From NCBI GenBank assembly GCA_023228945.1, contig JALOAI010000017.1, positions 62,001-126,000 on the forward strand: a DNA stretch of 64,000 bases. The letters are read 5' to 3'. Shown here piece by piece: positions 52,460 to 60,908 of this stretch. The notes under the pieces are model-generated. The model was not told where the DNA came from, ran no database searches, and saw nothing but the letters and a program-made list of their open reading frames with translations. The position numbers and the translations under genes are program-made. Position 1 is the stretch's first letter. Each line of letters opens with the position of its first letter. This DNA comes from Pigmentiphaga sp. (GTDB lineage: Bacteria > Pseudomonadota > Gammaproteobacteria > Burkholderiales > Burkholderiaceae_B).

Positions 52460-52984
52460 ATGACTGCCGTGACACGATCTTCCCGCGCCGCCAGCGCCAT
52501 ACCATCGTTGAGCCTCGTGGTGCAGTACGCTGCCACAGCTTCCGAACTCCCGCGCTGGCGACTGCGCCGTTGGGCCGAGCGTGTATTGCGGGATCTCGCC
52601 GCCCTGCCTCCCGACCCCGCCAGGCCCGCCTTGCCGGCCGCGCTGGCACTCACGCTGCGCCTGGTGGACACCGCCGAAGGACGCGAACTCAACCTCGCCT
52701 ATCGCGAACGCGACTACGCCACCAACGTCCTGACCTTCGACTATGGCGACACGCCAGACGGCACGCGTCACGCCGACGTGGTGCTGTGCGTGCCCGTGCT
52801 GCGCGCGGAAGCCGCCGCGCAAGGCAAGCCGCTGCTCGCACACGCCACGCACTTGGTCACCCACGGCACGCTGCATGCCCTGGGCTATGATCATGAAGAC
52901 GACGACGAGGCCCGGCTGATGGAGTCCCTCGAGATCGCGATCCTCGCGCACCAGCATTTGCCCAATCCCTATACCGATGACTGA
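52460..52984 (+). CDS. ybeY: Endoribonuclease YbeY (rRNA maturation)
   Basis: A 174-residue zinc endoribonuclease that matures the 16S rRNA 3' end and takes part in ribosome quality control. The metal site is THGTLHALGYDHEDDDEA (H-x3-H-x5-H). The conserved ELNLAYRERDYATNVLTFDY lies before it. A 40-residue N-terminal extension precedes the family start. Its last eight bases overlap the DUF423 gene start, so downstream genes are coupled to it. Confidence 0.95.
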   Translation: MTAVTRSSRAASAIPSLSLVVQYAATASELPRWRLRRWAERVLRDLAALPPDPARPALPAALALTLRLVDTAEGRELNLAYRERDYATNVLTFDYGDTPDGTRHADVVLCVPVLRAEAAAQGKPLLAHATHLVTHGTLHALGYDHEDDDEARLMESLEIAILAHQHLPNPYTDD

Positions 52985-53348
52985 CCGTATCCTGGTACTG
53001 CTCGCCGCCATCAATATGATGCTGGCCGTCGCCGCCGGCGCCTTCGGCGCCCATGGCCTCAAAACGCGCGTGGACGCCGACCTGATCGCCGTCTGGAATA
53101 CCGGCGTGCTCTATCACCTGGTACATGGTCTGGGCCTGCTCGCCCTCGCCTTGCTGCTGCCGCGCCTGGGGAGCTCGCTGATCGGTCTGGCGGGCTGGCT
53201 GATGCTGGCGGGCATCGTGTTGTTCTCGGGTAGCCTGTACACCCTGGTACTCACCGGCACCCGGGTGCTGGGAGCCATCACCCCGCTGGGCGGCGTCGCC
53301 TTCATCGCCGCCTGGGCCGTGGTGGCCTGGGCGGCGTGCCGTCAATGA
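52977..53348 (+). CDS. DUF423-family membrane protein
   Basis: 123 residues with four predicted membrane helices: ILVLLAAINMMLAVAAGAFG, LVHGLGLLALALLLP, LIGLAGWLMLAGIVLFSGSL and GAITPLGGVAFIAAWAVVAW. GAFGAHGLK and the SGSLY block are typical of DUF423 (YgdD-like) proteins, whose function is unknown. The ATG at 52977 overlaps the end of ybeY by eight bases, and its stop overlaps the following MarR gene start, so it is in the middle of a tightly packed transcript. Confidence 0.9.
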   Translation: MTDRILVLLAAINMMLAVAAGAFGAHGLKTRVDADLIAVWNTGVLYHLVHGLGLLALALLLPRLGSSLIGLAGWLMLAGIVLFSGSLYTLVLTGTRVLGAITPLGGVAFIAAWAVVAWAACRQ

Positions 53349-53815
53349 ACGCGCGCGAGCCCCAGCCCGCCGACGCCATGGATGCTTTCCACCATCGCAA
53401 CCTGCCTCACCTGCTGTTGTACGCCCGCGAGGCTTTAATGGCACATTTTCGGCCAGTGCTCAACGAGGCCGGCGTGACCGAACAGCAGTGGCGGGTGCTG
53501 CGCACCCTGAGCGAATCCGGGCCGATGGAGCCCAATCAGATCGCCCGCACCTGCCAGATCCTCAGCCCCAGCCTCACCCGCATGCTGGCCGGCATGGAAG
53601 CCAGCGGCCTGATCCGCCGCGAACGCCTGGACGCCGATCAGCGGCGGCAAGAGATCTCTCTCACTCGCAAAAGCGAGACTCTCATCGCCCGCATGCGCCC
53701 GGCCGTAGACGAAAAATACCGCCAACTGGAAGCAACCATCGGCCGCGATCTGCTCGAACGCCTGTACCGTGATCTCGATCAGGCCACCGAACTGGTGCGC
53801 CACGTTCCCAAGTAA
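53345..53815 (+). CDS. MarR-family regulator (HpaR-like)
   Basis: A 156-residue winged-helix regulator: LLLYAREALMAHFRPVLNEA, VTEQQWRVLRTLSESGPMEP, the recognition region ILSPSLTRMLAGMEASGLIR and the wing RRERLDADQRRQEISLT. It resembles HpaR/HpcR repressors of homoprotocatechuate catabolism, but no such genes are nearby. The ATG at 53345 overlaps the DUF423 stop (ATGA). A GTG at 53336 is an alternative start. Being last in the ybeY transcript is unusual for a catabolic repressor. Confidence 0.9.
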   Translation: MNAREPQPADAMDAFHHRNLPHLLLYAREALMAHFRPVLNEAGVTEQQWRVLRTLSESGPMEPNQIARTCQILSPSLTRMLAGMEASGLIRRERLDADQRRQEISLTRKSETLIARMRPAVDEKYRQLEATIGRDLLERLYRDLDQATELVRHVPK

Positions 53816-53860
53816 AACCCCACCAGGATCAAGACGCCGCCGACCCCGCCCAGCGCTCGG

Positions 53861-54838
53861 CTAGGGCTTGACCCCGGCGGTCTGGATCACCTGTTCCCAT
53901 TTGGTGGTTTCGTCTTGGATGTACTTGGTGTATTCGGCCGGCGTCATGGACACCAGCTCGACGCCCATGGCCTGGGCCCTCTCCTGCAACTCGGGCTCTT
54001 TCATCACCTCGGCGAACGCATCGTGCAGCTTATCGAGGATGGGCTGCGGCGTTTTGGCCGGCGCCACCATGCCGAACCAGCCCACCGAGACGTAGTCGTC
54101 GACGCCGGCTTCGAGCATGGTGGGGACTTCGGGAAGACCGGCGATCCGGCGTTCGCTGGTGACGGCCAGCACCTTGGCCCGATCACCCTCCAGCATCGGC
54201 AAGGCCGATGGAATATCCACCACCGCCACGTCCACCTGACCACCCGCCGTGGCGACCGCCGCCGGACCGCTGCCCTTGTAGGCGATCGAATCGATATCGA
54301 TATCCGCCAATTGGTTGAGCAGCTCGATCGACAGATGCATGGCCGAGCCGTTGCCGCCGTGGGCGCCGGAGAACTTCTCGCCTTTTTTGGCGGCTTCGAT
54401 GAGTTCGCCGATGGAATTGGCCGGCAGATCCTTGCGCGCCACCCACACGAAGGGGATTTGCGTGAGCAGCGTGAACGGCGCCAGCTCCTGCAATGGATGA
54501 AAGTTGCGTTCGGGATAGAAGATGGCATTGATCGCCATCGCGCCGGCGGCTCCCACGCCGATGGTGTAGCCGTCCGGCTCGGCCTGCGCCAAGGCGGACA
54601 TGCCGATGTGGCCGCCGGCGCCGGGGCGATTATCGATGATCAGTTGCTGACCGAGCTTGTCGCCCACTTTGGGGGCGAGCAGGCGGATCACGGTGTCGGC
54701 GGAGCCGCCCGGCGGAAAAGTCACGATGACACGGATCGGTTTATCCGGATAGGTCGCGGCGCCATCCTGGGCCAAGGCTGCCCCTGAAGCCAGGGCCGCC
54801 AGGGTCAGGCCGGCCAGCGCCGAAGCGATGTATTTCAT
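53861..54838 (-). CDS. Bug/TctC-family substrate-binding protein
   Basis: A 325-residue periplasmic receptor. Signal peptide: MKYIASALAGLTLAALASGA, then ALA. The mature signatures are KPIRVIVTFPPGGSADTVIR and LIIDNRPGAGGHIGMSALAQ. GAGGAG lies eight bases before the ATG at 54838. It is a lone gene, divergent from the dehydratase cluster, and could share the AT-rich control region at 55020-55100. No transporter membrane genes are nearby. Confidence 0.92.
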   Translation of the reverse strand: MKYIASALAGLTLAALASGAALAQDGAATYPDKPIRVIVTFPPGGSADTVIRLLAPKVGDKLGQQLIIDNRPGAGGHIGMSALAQAEPDGYTIGVGAAGAMAINAIFYPERNFHPLQELAPFTLLTQIPFVWVARKDLPANSIGELIEAAKKGEKFSGAHGGNGSAMHLSIELLNQLADIDIDSIAYKGSGPAAVATAGGQVDVAVVDIPSALPMLEGDRAKVLAVTSERRIAGLPEVPTMLEAGVDDYVSVGWFGMVAPAKTPQPILDKLHDAFAEVMKEPELQERAQAMGVELVSMTPAEYTKYIQDETTKWEQVIQTAGVKP

Positions 54839-54954
54839 GAAGTCGTCTCCTCGTTTCTTGGACATTTCTGGTGACGCCCACGCCGAAGCCTGCCTCGCAG
54901 CCCTGGACCGCCGCGTCCCGAAGCATATTAGCTCGCATGCCGTCTCTTGACCAC

Positions 54955-54988
54955 GGGTCCAAGCGTATGTGTGGGTCCAAGCGTATGT
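54955..54988. repeat. 16-bp direct repeat in the Bug-dehydratase divergent gap
   Basis: GGGTCCAAGCGTATGT occurs at 54955-54970 and again at 54973-54988, an 18-base step (under two helical turns). It lies about 120 bases upstream of the Bug start and 170 upstream of the dehydratase start. The whole 311-base gap 54839-55149 has no gene; it holds this repeat and the AT-rich palindromes at 55055-55098. Confidence 0.6.
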
Positions 54989-55054
54989 CTCGTCGTTTAC
55001 AGCGAGCTGAGTTCTTCACAATGGCAATGACTTCATTTCAGGGTTAATACTTAG

Positions 55055-55098
55055 TTTGAAATACGATTTCAAAAAATAATTTAAAATATGATTCCAAA
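55055..55098 (+). promoter_or_regulatory. Tandem IclR-like operator palindromes upstream of the dehydratase
   Basis: A perfect palindrome TTTGAAAT-ACG-ATTTCAAA (55055-55073) is followed, centre to centre 25 bases later, by the related TTTAAAAT-ATG-ATTCCAAA (55080-55098). The core (T)GAAAT-N3-ATTTC(A) resembles IclR-type half-sites (GGAAAT/ATTTCC). The dehydratase start is 52 bases downstream. The surrounding AT-rich patch is exceptional in this GC-rich window. The IclR gene of the same cluster is the obvious candidate binder. Confidence 0.6.
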
Positions 55099-55149
55099 AT
55101 AATTCGTTCGCGGTGTCGTTCCGCGAGGCAGCTCAGTTCAGGAGTTCCC

Positions 55150-56832
55150 ATGGCCCGGCCATTGCGCAGCAACTTTCCTCGCGGTTCCTATCTTTGGGCG
55201 GTACGCAACGCCCAATGGCAAGCCCTCGGCATCCCCGAAGAAGACTGCGAGAAACCGAAAATCGCCATCGTCAACAGTTCCTCGGAGCTCGCCAGCTGCT
55301 TCAGCCACCTCGACGGCGTCGCGGCGGTGCTCAAGGCCGCCATCCGCGCGGCTGGCGCCGTGCCCTTCGAGATCCGCACGTCGGCGCCGTCGGACTTCAT
55401 TACCGGCGCCGGCGGCCGCGGCGCCTATATGCTTGCCACCCGCGACCTGATCACCAACGATATCGAGGTGGCCGTCGAGGGCGCCCAGCTCGACGGTATG
55501 GTGTGCCTGGCTTCCTGCGACAAGACCGTGCCCGGACAACTGATGGCGGCGGCGCGCCTGAACGTGCCCACCCTGGTGGTGGCCTGTGGCTACCAGCCCA
55601 GCGGCGAATACCGTGGCCGCCACGTCGACATCGAAGATGTCTTCATCCAGTCCATGCACGCCGTCACCGGCTCCGTTCCGGTCGACGACGTGATCGGCAT
55701 GAGCCGCGAAGCCATTCGCGGCCCCGGCGTGTGCTCGGGCATGGGTACCGCCAATTCCATGCACATCGTGTGCGAAGCGCTGGGCATGGCCTTGCCCGGC
55801 AGCACGCCGATTGCGGCCAACAGCGAGCGCATGATGGCCTTTGTCCGCGAAGCGGGCGCGCGCATCGTGCAAATGATCTGGGACGACCTCAAACCGCGCG
55901 ACATTCTCACGCCGGGCGCCTTCGCCAACGCCGTGCGTGCCATGCTGGCGGTGGGCGGCTCGGTCAACAGCATCAAGCATCTGCAGGCAGTGGCCACCGA
56001 AGGCGAGTGCGCGGTGGATGTCTACAGGCTGTTCGAGGAATGCGCCAGCCAGACGCCGGTGCTGAGCGCGGTGCGGCCGGTGGGCGACGGCACCATCGAA
56101 GACTTCGAAGCCGCCGGCGGCGCCGCCGCCGTGCTCAAACAACTCGAAAGCCGCCTCGATACCGGCGTGATGACCGTGACCGGCCGCACACTGGCCGAGA
56201 ATCTGGCCGGCCAGACGGTGGCGGACGACGATGTGATCCGGCCGCTCGATCGCCCCGTCGCCGACAGCCCCGCCATCATCGTGCTGCGCGGCAACCTCGC
56301 GCCGGACACCGGCATCGTCAAGGCGGGCATCATCGAACGCAAGTCGCGCCGCTTCACCGGCCCCGCCATTTGCTTCGACACCTCGGATGCGGCGCTGCAG
56401 GCGCTGCGCGATGGCGCCATCCGGCCCGGCCACGTCATCGTGATGCGCGGCGCCGGCGTACGCGGCGGCCCCGCCATGGGTGGCGGAGCTTCGCGCGTGG
56501 TGTTCGGCATCGACGGCGCCGGCCTGGGCGATCAAGTTGCCATGCTGACCGACGGCCACCTTTCGGGCCTGGTGTGCAAAGGCCTGGTCGTCGCCGAAGT
56601 ATCGCCCGAGGCAGCCACGGGCGGCCCGTTGGCCCTGGTACGCGATGACGACACCATCACCATCGATCTCGACACCCGCGACCTCCATTTGCACGTCGAA
56701 GACCATGAGCTGGCGGCGCGCCGCGCCGCGTGGCAAGCCGCGCCGCCCATGTTCGATCGCGGCTGGCTGAAACTCTATCGCGCCAATGTCGGCGACACCG
56801 GTAGCGGCGTCACCTTGGTGCGCCCCGACTGA
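55150..56832 (+). CDS. IlvD/Edd-family dehydratase
   Basis: A 560-residue iron-sulfur dehydratase. Cluster Cys regions are MVCLASCDKTVPGQLMAA and GPGVCSGMGTANSMHIVCEA; AVGGSVNSIKHLQAVA, RGNLAPDTGIVKAGI and MRGAGVRGGPAMGGGA follow. Members act on dihydroxy acids (branched-chain amino acid synthesis) or on sugar acids. Location with a Bug receptor and an IclR regulator points to a catabolic acid dehydratase, not to the biosynthetic IlvD. AGGAG lies six bases before the ATG at 55150. It is first in the dehydratase-Bug-IclR set. Confidence 0.9.
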   Translation: MARPLRSNFPRGSYLWAVRNAQWQALGIPEEDCEKPKIAIVNSSSELASCFSHLDGVAAVLKAAIRAAGAVPFEIRTSAPSDFITGAGGRGAYMLATRDLITNDIEVAVEGAQLDGMVCLASCDKTVPGQLMAAARLNVPTLVVACGYQPSGEYRGRHVDIEDVFIQSMHAVTGSVPVDDVIGMSREAIRGPGVCSGMGTANSMHIVCEALGMALPGSTPIAANSERMMAFVREAGARIVQMIWDDLKPRDILTPGAFANAVRAMLAVGGSVNSIKHLQAVATEGECAVDVYRLFEECASQTPVLSAVRPVGDGTIEDFEAAGGAAAVLKQLESRLDTGVMTVTGRTLAENLAGQTVADDDVIRPLDRPVADSPAIIVLRGNLAPDTGIVKAGIIERKSRRFTGPAICFDTSDAALQALRDGAIRPGHVIVMRGAGVRGGPAMGGGASRVVFGIDGAGLGDQVAMLTDGHLSGLVCKGLVVAEVSPEAATGGPLALVRDDDTITIDLDTRDLHLHVEDHELAARRAAWQAAPPMFDRGWLKLYRANVGDTGSGVTLVRPD

Positions 56833-56866
56833 GCCCGCTCTCCCATTTTTCTCCAGGAGTCCCTGT

Positions 56867-57841
56867 ATGCAAACCGCAATGAAGACGCTCGCCGCCGGCA
56901 TCCTCGGCTTTTCGCTGGCCATGCCGGCTCTGGCCGCCAACGCCGATGACTTCCCCACCCGGCCGATCCAGCTCATCGTGCCCAACTCCCCGGGCGGCGC
57001 GGTGGATATTCTCGCCCGCCTGCTGTCGGTCAATCTCGAGAAAGAGCTGGGCCAGACCGTCATCATCGACTACAAGCCGGGTGCCGGCACCGTGGTCGGT
57101 ACCGACTACGTAGCTCGTGCCAAGCCCGACGGCTATACGCTGGGCATGGTGGTCACCTCGCACGTGATCAACCCCAGCCTGCGCCCGAACATGCCTTACG
57201 ACACCGAGAAAGACCTGACCGGCGTGTCGCTGCTGGCCTCCTCGCAGATCGTGATCACGGCTTCGCCCAAGCTCGGCGTTACCACGCTGCAGGAAGTCAT
57301 CGACATGGCCAGGAAAGACCCTCAGGCCATCACGTATGCGTCGCCGGGAAGCGGCAGCTCCATGCATTTGTCGGGTGAATTGCTCAAGAACATGACGGGT
57401 ATCGAGATGCTGCACGTGCCCTTCAAGGGCAGCGGCCCCGCCTACCCTGAAGTCATGTCCGGCCGGGTATCCCTCTTGATCGATCCCCTGTTCTCGTCGA
57501 TGCCGCACATCCAGGGCGGCAACCTGGTGGCCCTGGCGGTTACCGGCGCCGAGCGTTCCGCCGCGGCCCCCGAGGTGATCTCGGTGTCGGAGGTCGTGCC
57601 CGGCTTCCGTGTTGAAAGCGTATTCGGCGTCGTGGCGCCCGCCGCCACGCCAAAGCCCATCGTGGAGAAGCTGAGCAAGGTGTTCGCCAAGGTTCTGCAC
57701 ATGCCCGAGGTGACCAAGCGCCTCAACGAAATCGGCATGGAACCCATCGGCAACACTCCGGATGAGTTCAATGCCTATATCCACGAAGAAATCCGCAAAT
57801 GGGATCCGATCGTCAAGGCTTCGGGCGCCGTGCTCGATTGA
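56867..57841 (+). CDS. Bug/TctC-family substrate-binding protein
   Basis: A 324-residue periplasmic receptor. The signal peptide is MKTLAAGILGFSLAMPALAA (after a short MQTA start). The mature signatures are RPIQLIVPNSPGGAVDILAR, VIIDYKPGAGTVVGTDYVAR and KPDGYTLGMVV. CCAGGAG precedes the ATG at 56867. It lies 34 bases after the dehydratase stop and is probably co-transcribed, suggesting that it delivers the hydroxy-acid substrate. An inverted repeat CCGGCTC/GAGCCGG (57894-57921) lies downstream of its stop. Confidence 0.92.
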   Translation: MQTAMKTLAAGILGFSLAMPALAANADDFPTRPIQLIVPNSPGGAVDILARLLSVNLEKELGQTVIIDYKPGAGTVVGTDYVARAKPDGYTLGMVVTSHVINPSLRPNMPYDTEKDLTGVSLLASSQIVITASPKLGVTTLQEVIDMARKDPQAITYASPGSGSSMHLSGELLKNMTGIEMLHVPFKGSGPAYPEVMSGRVSLLIDPLFSSMPHIQGGNLVALAVTGAERSAAAPEVISVSEVVPGFRVESVFGVVAPAATPKPIVEKLSKVFAKVLHMPEVTKRLNEIGMEPIGNTPDEFNAYIHEEIRKWDPIVKASGAVLD

Positions 57842-58007
57842 TCGGCTGCGGCCGCCCGCCTTCGGCTTTCTCATGATCGGCCGGCCTCCCGCCCCGGCTC
57901 CGCTGGACTCCGGCGAGCCGGGCCGGGCAAAATGCCGGTCATCAAGCGGGTCCGGACGGTACCGGTAGTATCATACGGCCCGCCCCACTTTACACAAGGA
58001 AGGCGTC

Positions 58008-58808
58008 ATGCCGCCACGCACCGCTCCCGCCGCCGCGTCGGCGGGTACCGTATCCGCACTCGAGCGGGGGATCGCCGTGCTGCGCTGCTTCGACGAGAAC
58101 GTCGCCAGCCTCAGCAATGCCGAGTTGTCGCAGCGCACGGCCATCCCCAAGCCCACGGTCACCCGCCTGGCCGCGACCCTGGTCGGGCTCGGCCTGCTGC
58201 GCCAGGATCCCGCCACCGAGCGTTTTTCGCTAGCCGCCGGCGTGGTCTCGCTCTCCCGGGCTTTTCTGGCACATATCGACGTGCGCGAGGTGGCCCGTCC
58301 GCACATGGCCGAACTCGCCCGCGAACTCGGCGGCTCCAGTTATCTCGCGGTACGCGATGGCTTCGATATGGTGCTGATCGAAATCGCCCGCTCGCGCGAG
58401 GCCGCCCTGCGCTCCCATCACGAGATCGGCACCCGCATACCGCTCGCCACCTCGGCTCTTGGCCGCGCCTATCTCTCGGGCCTGGCGCAGAGCCATCCTC
58501 AACGGCACCGGCAACTGCTGGCCGATCTACAGCGCCACCACGGCGACGCGGCCTGGCCCCGCCTGGCTGCCAAGCTGCATCAGGCGCGTCAGACGCTGGG
58601 CGAACATGGCTATACGCTGTCGCTGGGCGACGTGACCCCGGAGATCCACTCGGTGGCGGTGCCCTTGCCCACCGCCGACGGCGAGCCGATGGCCCTGAAC
58701 TTTGGCGGGCTGTCGTATACCTGCACCGAGGATTATCTGCGCCACACCGTGGCACCGGCGCTCAAAGCCGCGGCGCGGGCGGTGTCGCGCGACATCGGCG
58801 CCGCCTGA
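58008..58808 (+). CDS. IclR-family transcriptional regulator
   Basis: A 266-residue regulator. The N-terminal winged HTH contains SALERGIAVLRCFDENVASL, SNAELSQRTAIPKPTVTRLA and ATLVGLGLLRQD. The C-terminal IclR effector domain includes VRDGFDMVLIEIARSREAAL and IPLATSALGRAYLSGLAQ. AAGGAAGG precedes the ATG at 58008. It follows the Bug gene by 166 bases and may have its own promoter. It is the likely controller of the dehydratase cluster through the palindromes at 55055-55098. Confidence 0.93.
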   Translation: MPPRTAPAAASAGTVSALERGIAVLRCFDENVASLSNAELSQRTAIPKPTVTRLAATLVGLGLLRQDPATERFSLAAGVVSLSRAFLAHIDVREVARPHMAELARELGGSSYLAVRDGFDMVLIEIARSREAALRSHHEIGTRIPLATSALGRAYLSGLAQSHPQRHRQLLADLQRHHGDAAWPRLAAKLHQARQTLGEHGYTLSLGDVTPEIHSVAVPLPTADGEPMALNFGGLSYTCTEDYLRHTVAPALKAAARAVSRDIGAA

Positions 58809-58830
58809 AACAGACTCCTTCGGGCAGTCG

Positions 58831-60108
58831 TCATAGCGCGGCGCGCGAGCCTCCAGCGACGGGGGACGCGCCGACCGTATTCCACTCCACGGCCAGCGGC
58901 GTGGCGCCCACGTCGGCCACCGCCTCCTGCAAACGCAACAAAAAACGCTTCTGCACCGCGGTTGGCCGCCAATTGTGCCGAACCGTCAATCCGATGGTAT
59001 GGCGGCGGGCCTGCAGGGGCTCGCCAATGCGTGCCAATAGGCCGCTGCGGATCTGCAGGGCCACCTGGCCGGGCGTGGCCAGGGTAAGCAACTGGCTGGA
59101 CGTCAGCAGGCGCCCGACGATCATGATCGAACCACACTCCACCGGAGCGGCCGGCCGGCGGCCACTGGCAAACAAACGCTCCCATTCGGAACGCAGCGGC
59201 GAGCTGTCGGGGCCGATGATCCACGGATAGGTCGCGAGCGTCTCCAGCGAAGGTGCCGGTACGCCCGCCAGCGGATGCTGCCGCCCGGCGACAATCACCA
59301 GCGATTCGTAGTACAGCGCGGTCTTGACGAGATCCGGACTCTCATGCGGCGGTAGCTCGCCCACGATCAGATCGATCAGGCCATCGCGCAGCAGCTCGAC
59401 GAGCTCGCCCCAGCTTCCCTCGAACACCTGGATACTGGCCGAAGGCTCGCCCGCCACCATCCGCGCCATGGCTTCCGGCACCAGGGAGGGCCGGGCCAGC
59501 GGTGTGGTCCCCAGCGTAATGGCGTTGCGGGAGGTGTCGATGCCGAGTTCGAAGAAGGCGGCCTCGATTTCGTGGCAGGCGAGCCGGCAGCTGCGCGCAA
59601 ACCGCTTGCCCAGGAAATTGATGCTCACCCCTCGCCCGCGCCGCTCGACCAGCCGCCGCTCCAGGTTTTCTTCGAGATCGCGAACCGCCCGGTGCACGGC
59701 CGTTTGCGACAACCCGACCGCTTGCGCCGCAGAGCCGAAACCGCCCGCGTCGGCCAAGGCCAGGAAGGCGCGCAACTGCGTCATGCTCAGGCGCCGATCC
59801 GGCTGGAATTCGGGCGGCAGCTTGAGCCATTGGATACCGACATCCAGGTGTTCGAATGCGACCCGCACGCGCTCGGCCAGCACCCGGCCGGCCGCCGTGG
59901 GCGCCATGCCGTGCGGCAGGCGCTCGAACAGGCTCTGGCCCAACAGGGCTTCCAGCTTGACGATACCTTGGGTCAGGGCGGGCTGCGAATAACTCAACGC
60001 TTCGGCCGCGCCGCTGATACTGCCGAGATCACAGACCGCGAGCAAGCCGCGCAAGTGACGCAGATTGAGATCGAATGGACTCAGAACACCTTCTCCGTGC
60101 GGGGGCAT
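58831..60108 (-). CDS. LysR-family regulator with two tandem HTH domains
   Basis: 425 residues, about 120 longer than a normal LysR protein. The first HTH (residues ~16-75) reads LRHLRGLLAVCDLGSISGAA then EALSYSQPALTQGIVKLEAL. The second (residues ~107-166) reads MTQLRAFLALADAGGFGSAA then QAVGLSQTAVHRAVRDLEEN. One LysR effector domain follows (AITLGTTPLARPSLVPEAMA onward). The frame is continuous and both HTHs look complete. It starts at ATG 60108, three bases after the SDR stop, so it is the last gene of the Rieske operon and probably controls it. Such a chain could bind two half-sites per monomer. Confidence 0.9.
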   Translation of the reverse strand: MPPHGEGVLSPFDLNLRHLRGLLAVCDLGSISGAAEALSYSQPALTQGIVKLEALLGQSLFERLPHGMAPTAAGRVLAERVRVAFEHLDVGIQWLKLPPEFQPDRRLSMTQLRAFLALADAGGFGSAAQAVGLSQTAVHRAVRDLEENLERRLVERRGRGVSINFLGKRFARSCRLACHEIEAAFFELGIDTSRNAITLGTTPLARPSLVPEAMARMVAGEPSASIQVFEGSWGELVELLRDGLIDLIVGELPPHESPDLVKTALYYESLVIVAGRQHPLAGVPAPSLETLATYPWIIGPDSSPLRSEWERLFASGRRPAAPVECGSIMIVGRLLTSSQLLTLATPGQVALQIRSGLLARIGEPLQARRHTIGLTVRHNWRPTAVQKRFLLRLQEAVADVGATPLAVEWNTVGASPVAGGSRAAL

Positions 60109-60111
60109 CGT

Positions 60112-60900
60112 TTACCTCATCAACAGCCCCCCGTTCAAATCCAGTGTGGCGCCCACGAAGAAACCGCCCTGCCCGGATGCCAGTAACGCGACCGCCGAAG
60201 CGATCTCGGAGGCTTGGGCAAAGCGGCCGATCGGCACCAGCGACTCCATGCGTTCGATCTGGGCTTCCGTCAGGCGGCCACGGGCGGTGTCGATGGGACC
60301 AGGAGAAACGGCGTTGACCGTTACCCCGGTGCCGGCCATCAGCTGCGCAAAGTACTTGGACAGCATGATGGCGCCCGCCTTGGCCGCAGCATAGTGGGGG
60401 GATGCTACGGTACCACCATTCTGCCCCGCGAGCGACGTCACGTTGATGATGCGGCCATAGCCCTGTTCCTTCAGCAGTTCCGAGAACACCTGGCAGCTGA
60501 GAAACACGCTGCGCATATTGATCGCCACGATGTCATCGAACTCCGCCTCCGAGATCTCCTGCACCGGCGTGCGCTTGCCATAGCCGGCATTGTTGACGAC
60601 CACATCCACGCGCTGCCAGGCCTGCACGACGCGGTCCCGCACAGATTCGAAGTCGGCTTTGCGCCGCACGTCCAGGGCGATTCCCAGGGCCGTCTCGCCC
60701 GAGGCATCGAGCTCCCGGGCCACCCCCGCCGCCGCCTCGGCATCCACATCCGTCACCGCCACCCGGGCTCCCGCACGGTGAAAGAGCGCGGCGATCTCCC
60801 GCCCCACGCCCCGGCCGGCTCCCGTGACCAGCACGATCTGTCCATCAAAGCGGAAATTCACCTCCCCACCGGGGAGCGTTTGCGTCGTATTCATATTCAT
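60112..60900 (-). CDS. SDR-family oxidoreductase
   Basis: A 262-residue classical short-chain dehydrogenase: TGAGRGVGREIAALF, VVNNAGYGKRTPV, INVTSLAGQNGG with the catalytic Ser, YAAAKAGAIMLSKYF (Y-x3-K), and NAVSPGPIDTARGRL. The start ATG at 60900 has GAGG six bases upstream; an in-frame GTG at 60912 would overlap the preceding Bug stop. In a ring-hydroxylating operon such an enzyme often oxidises the cis-dihydrodiol or a related alcohol formed by the oxygenase, which is inference here. Confidence 0.92.
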   Translation of the reverse strand: MNMNTTQTLPGGEVNFRFDGQIVLVTGAGRGVGREIAALFHRAGARVAVTDVDAEAAAGVARELDASGETALGIALDVRRKADFESVRDRVVQAWQRVDVVVNNAGYGKRTPVQEISEAEFDDIVAINMRSVFLSCQVFSELLKEQGYGRIINVTSLAGQNGGTVASPHYAAAKAGAIMLSKYFAQLMAGTGVTVNAVSPGPIDTARGRLTEAQIERMESLVPIGRFAQASEIASAVALLASGQGGFFVGATLDLNGGLLMR

Positions 60901-60908
60901 GATTGTCC

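Noticed and set aside
51230..53062. Open frame of 610 codons antisense to the end of miaB, the phoH-like gene and ybeY
   Set aside because: Spans three convincing genes and has no homology-like features.
55138..57066. Open frame of 642 codons antisense to the IlvD-family gene
   Set aside because: His/Gly/Ala-rich shadow with no recognisable domain, overlapping two well-supported genes.
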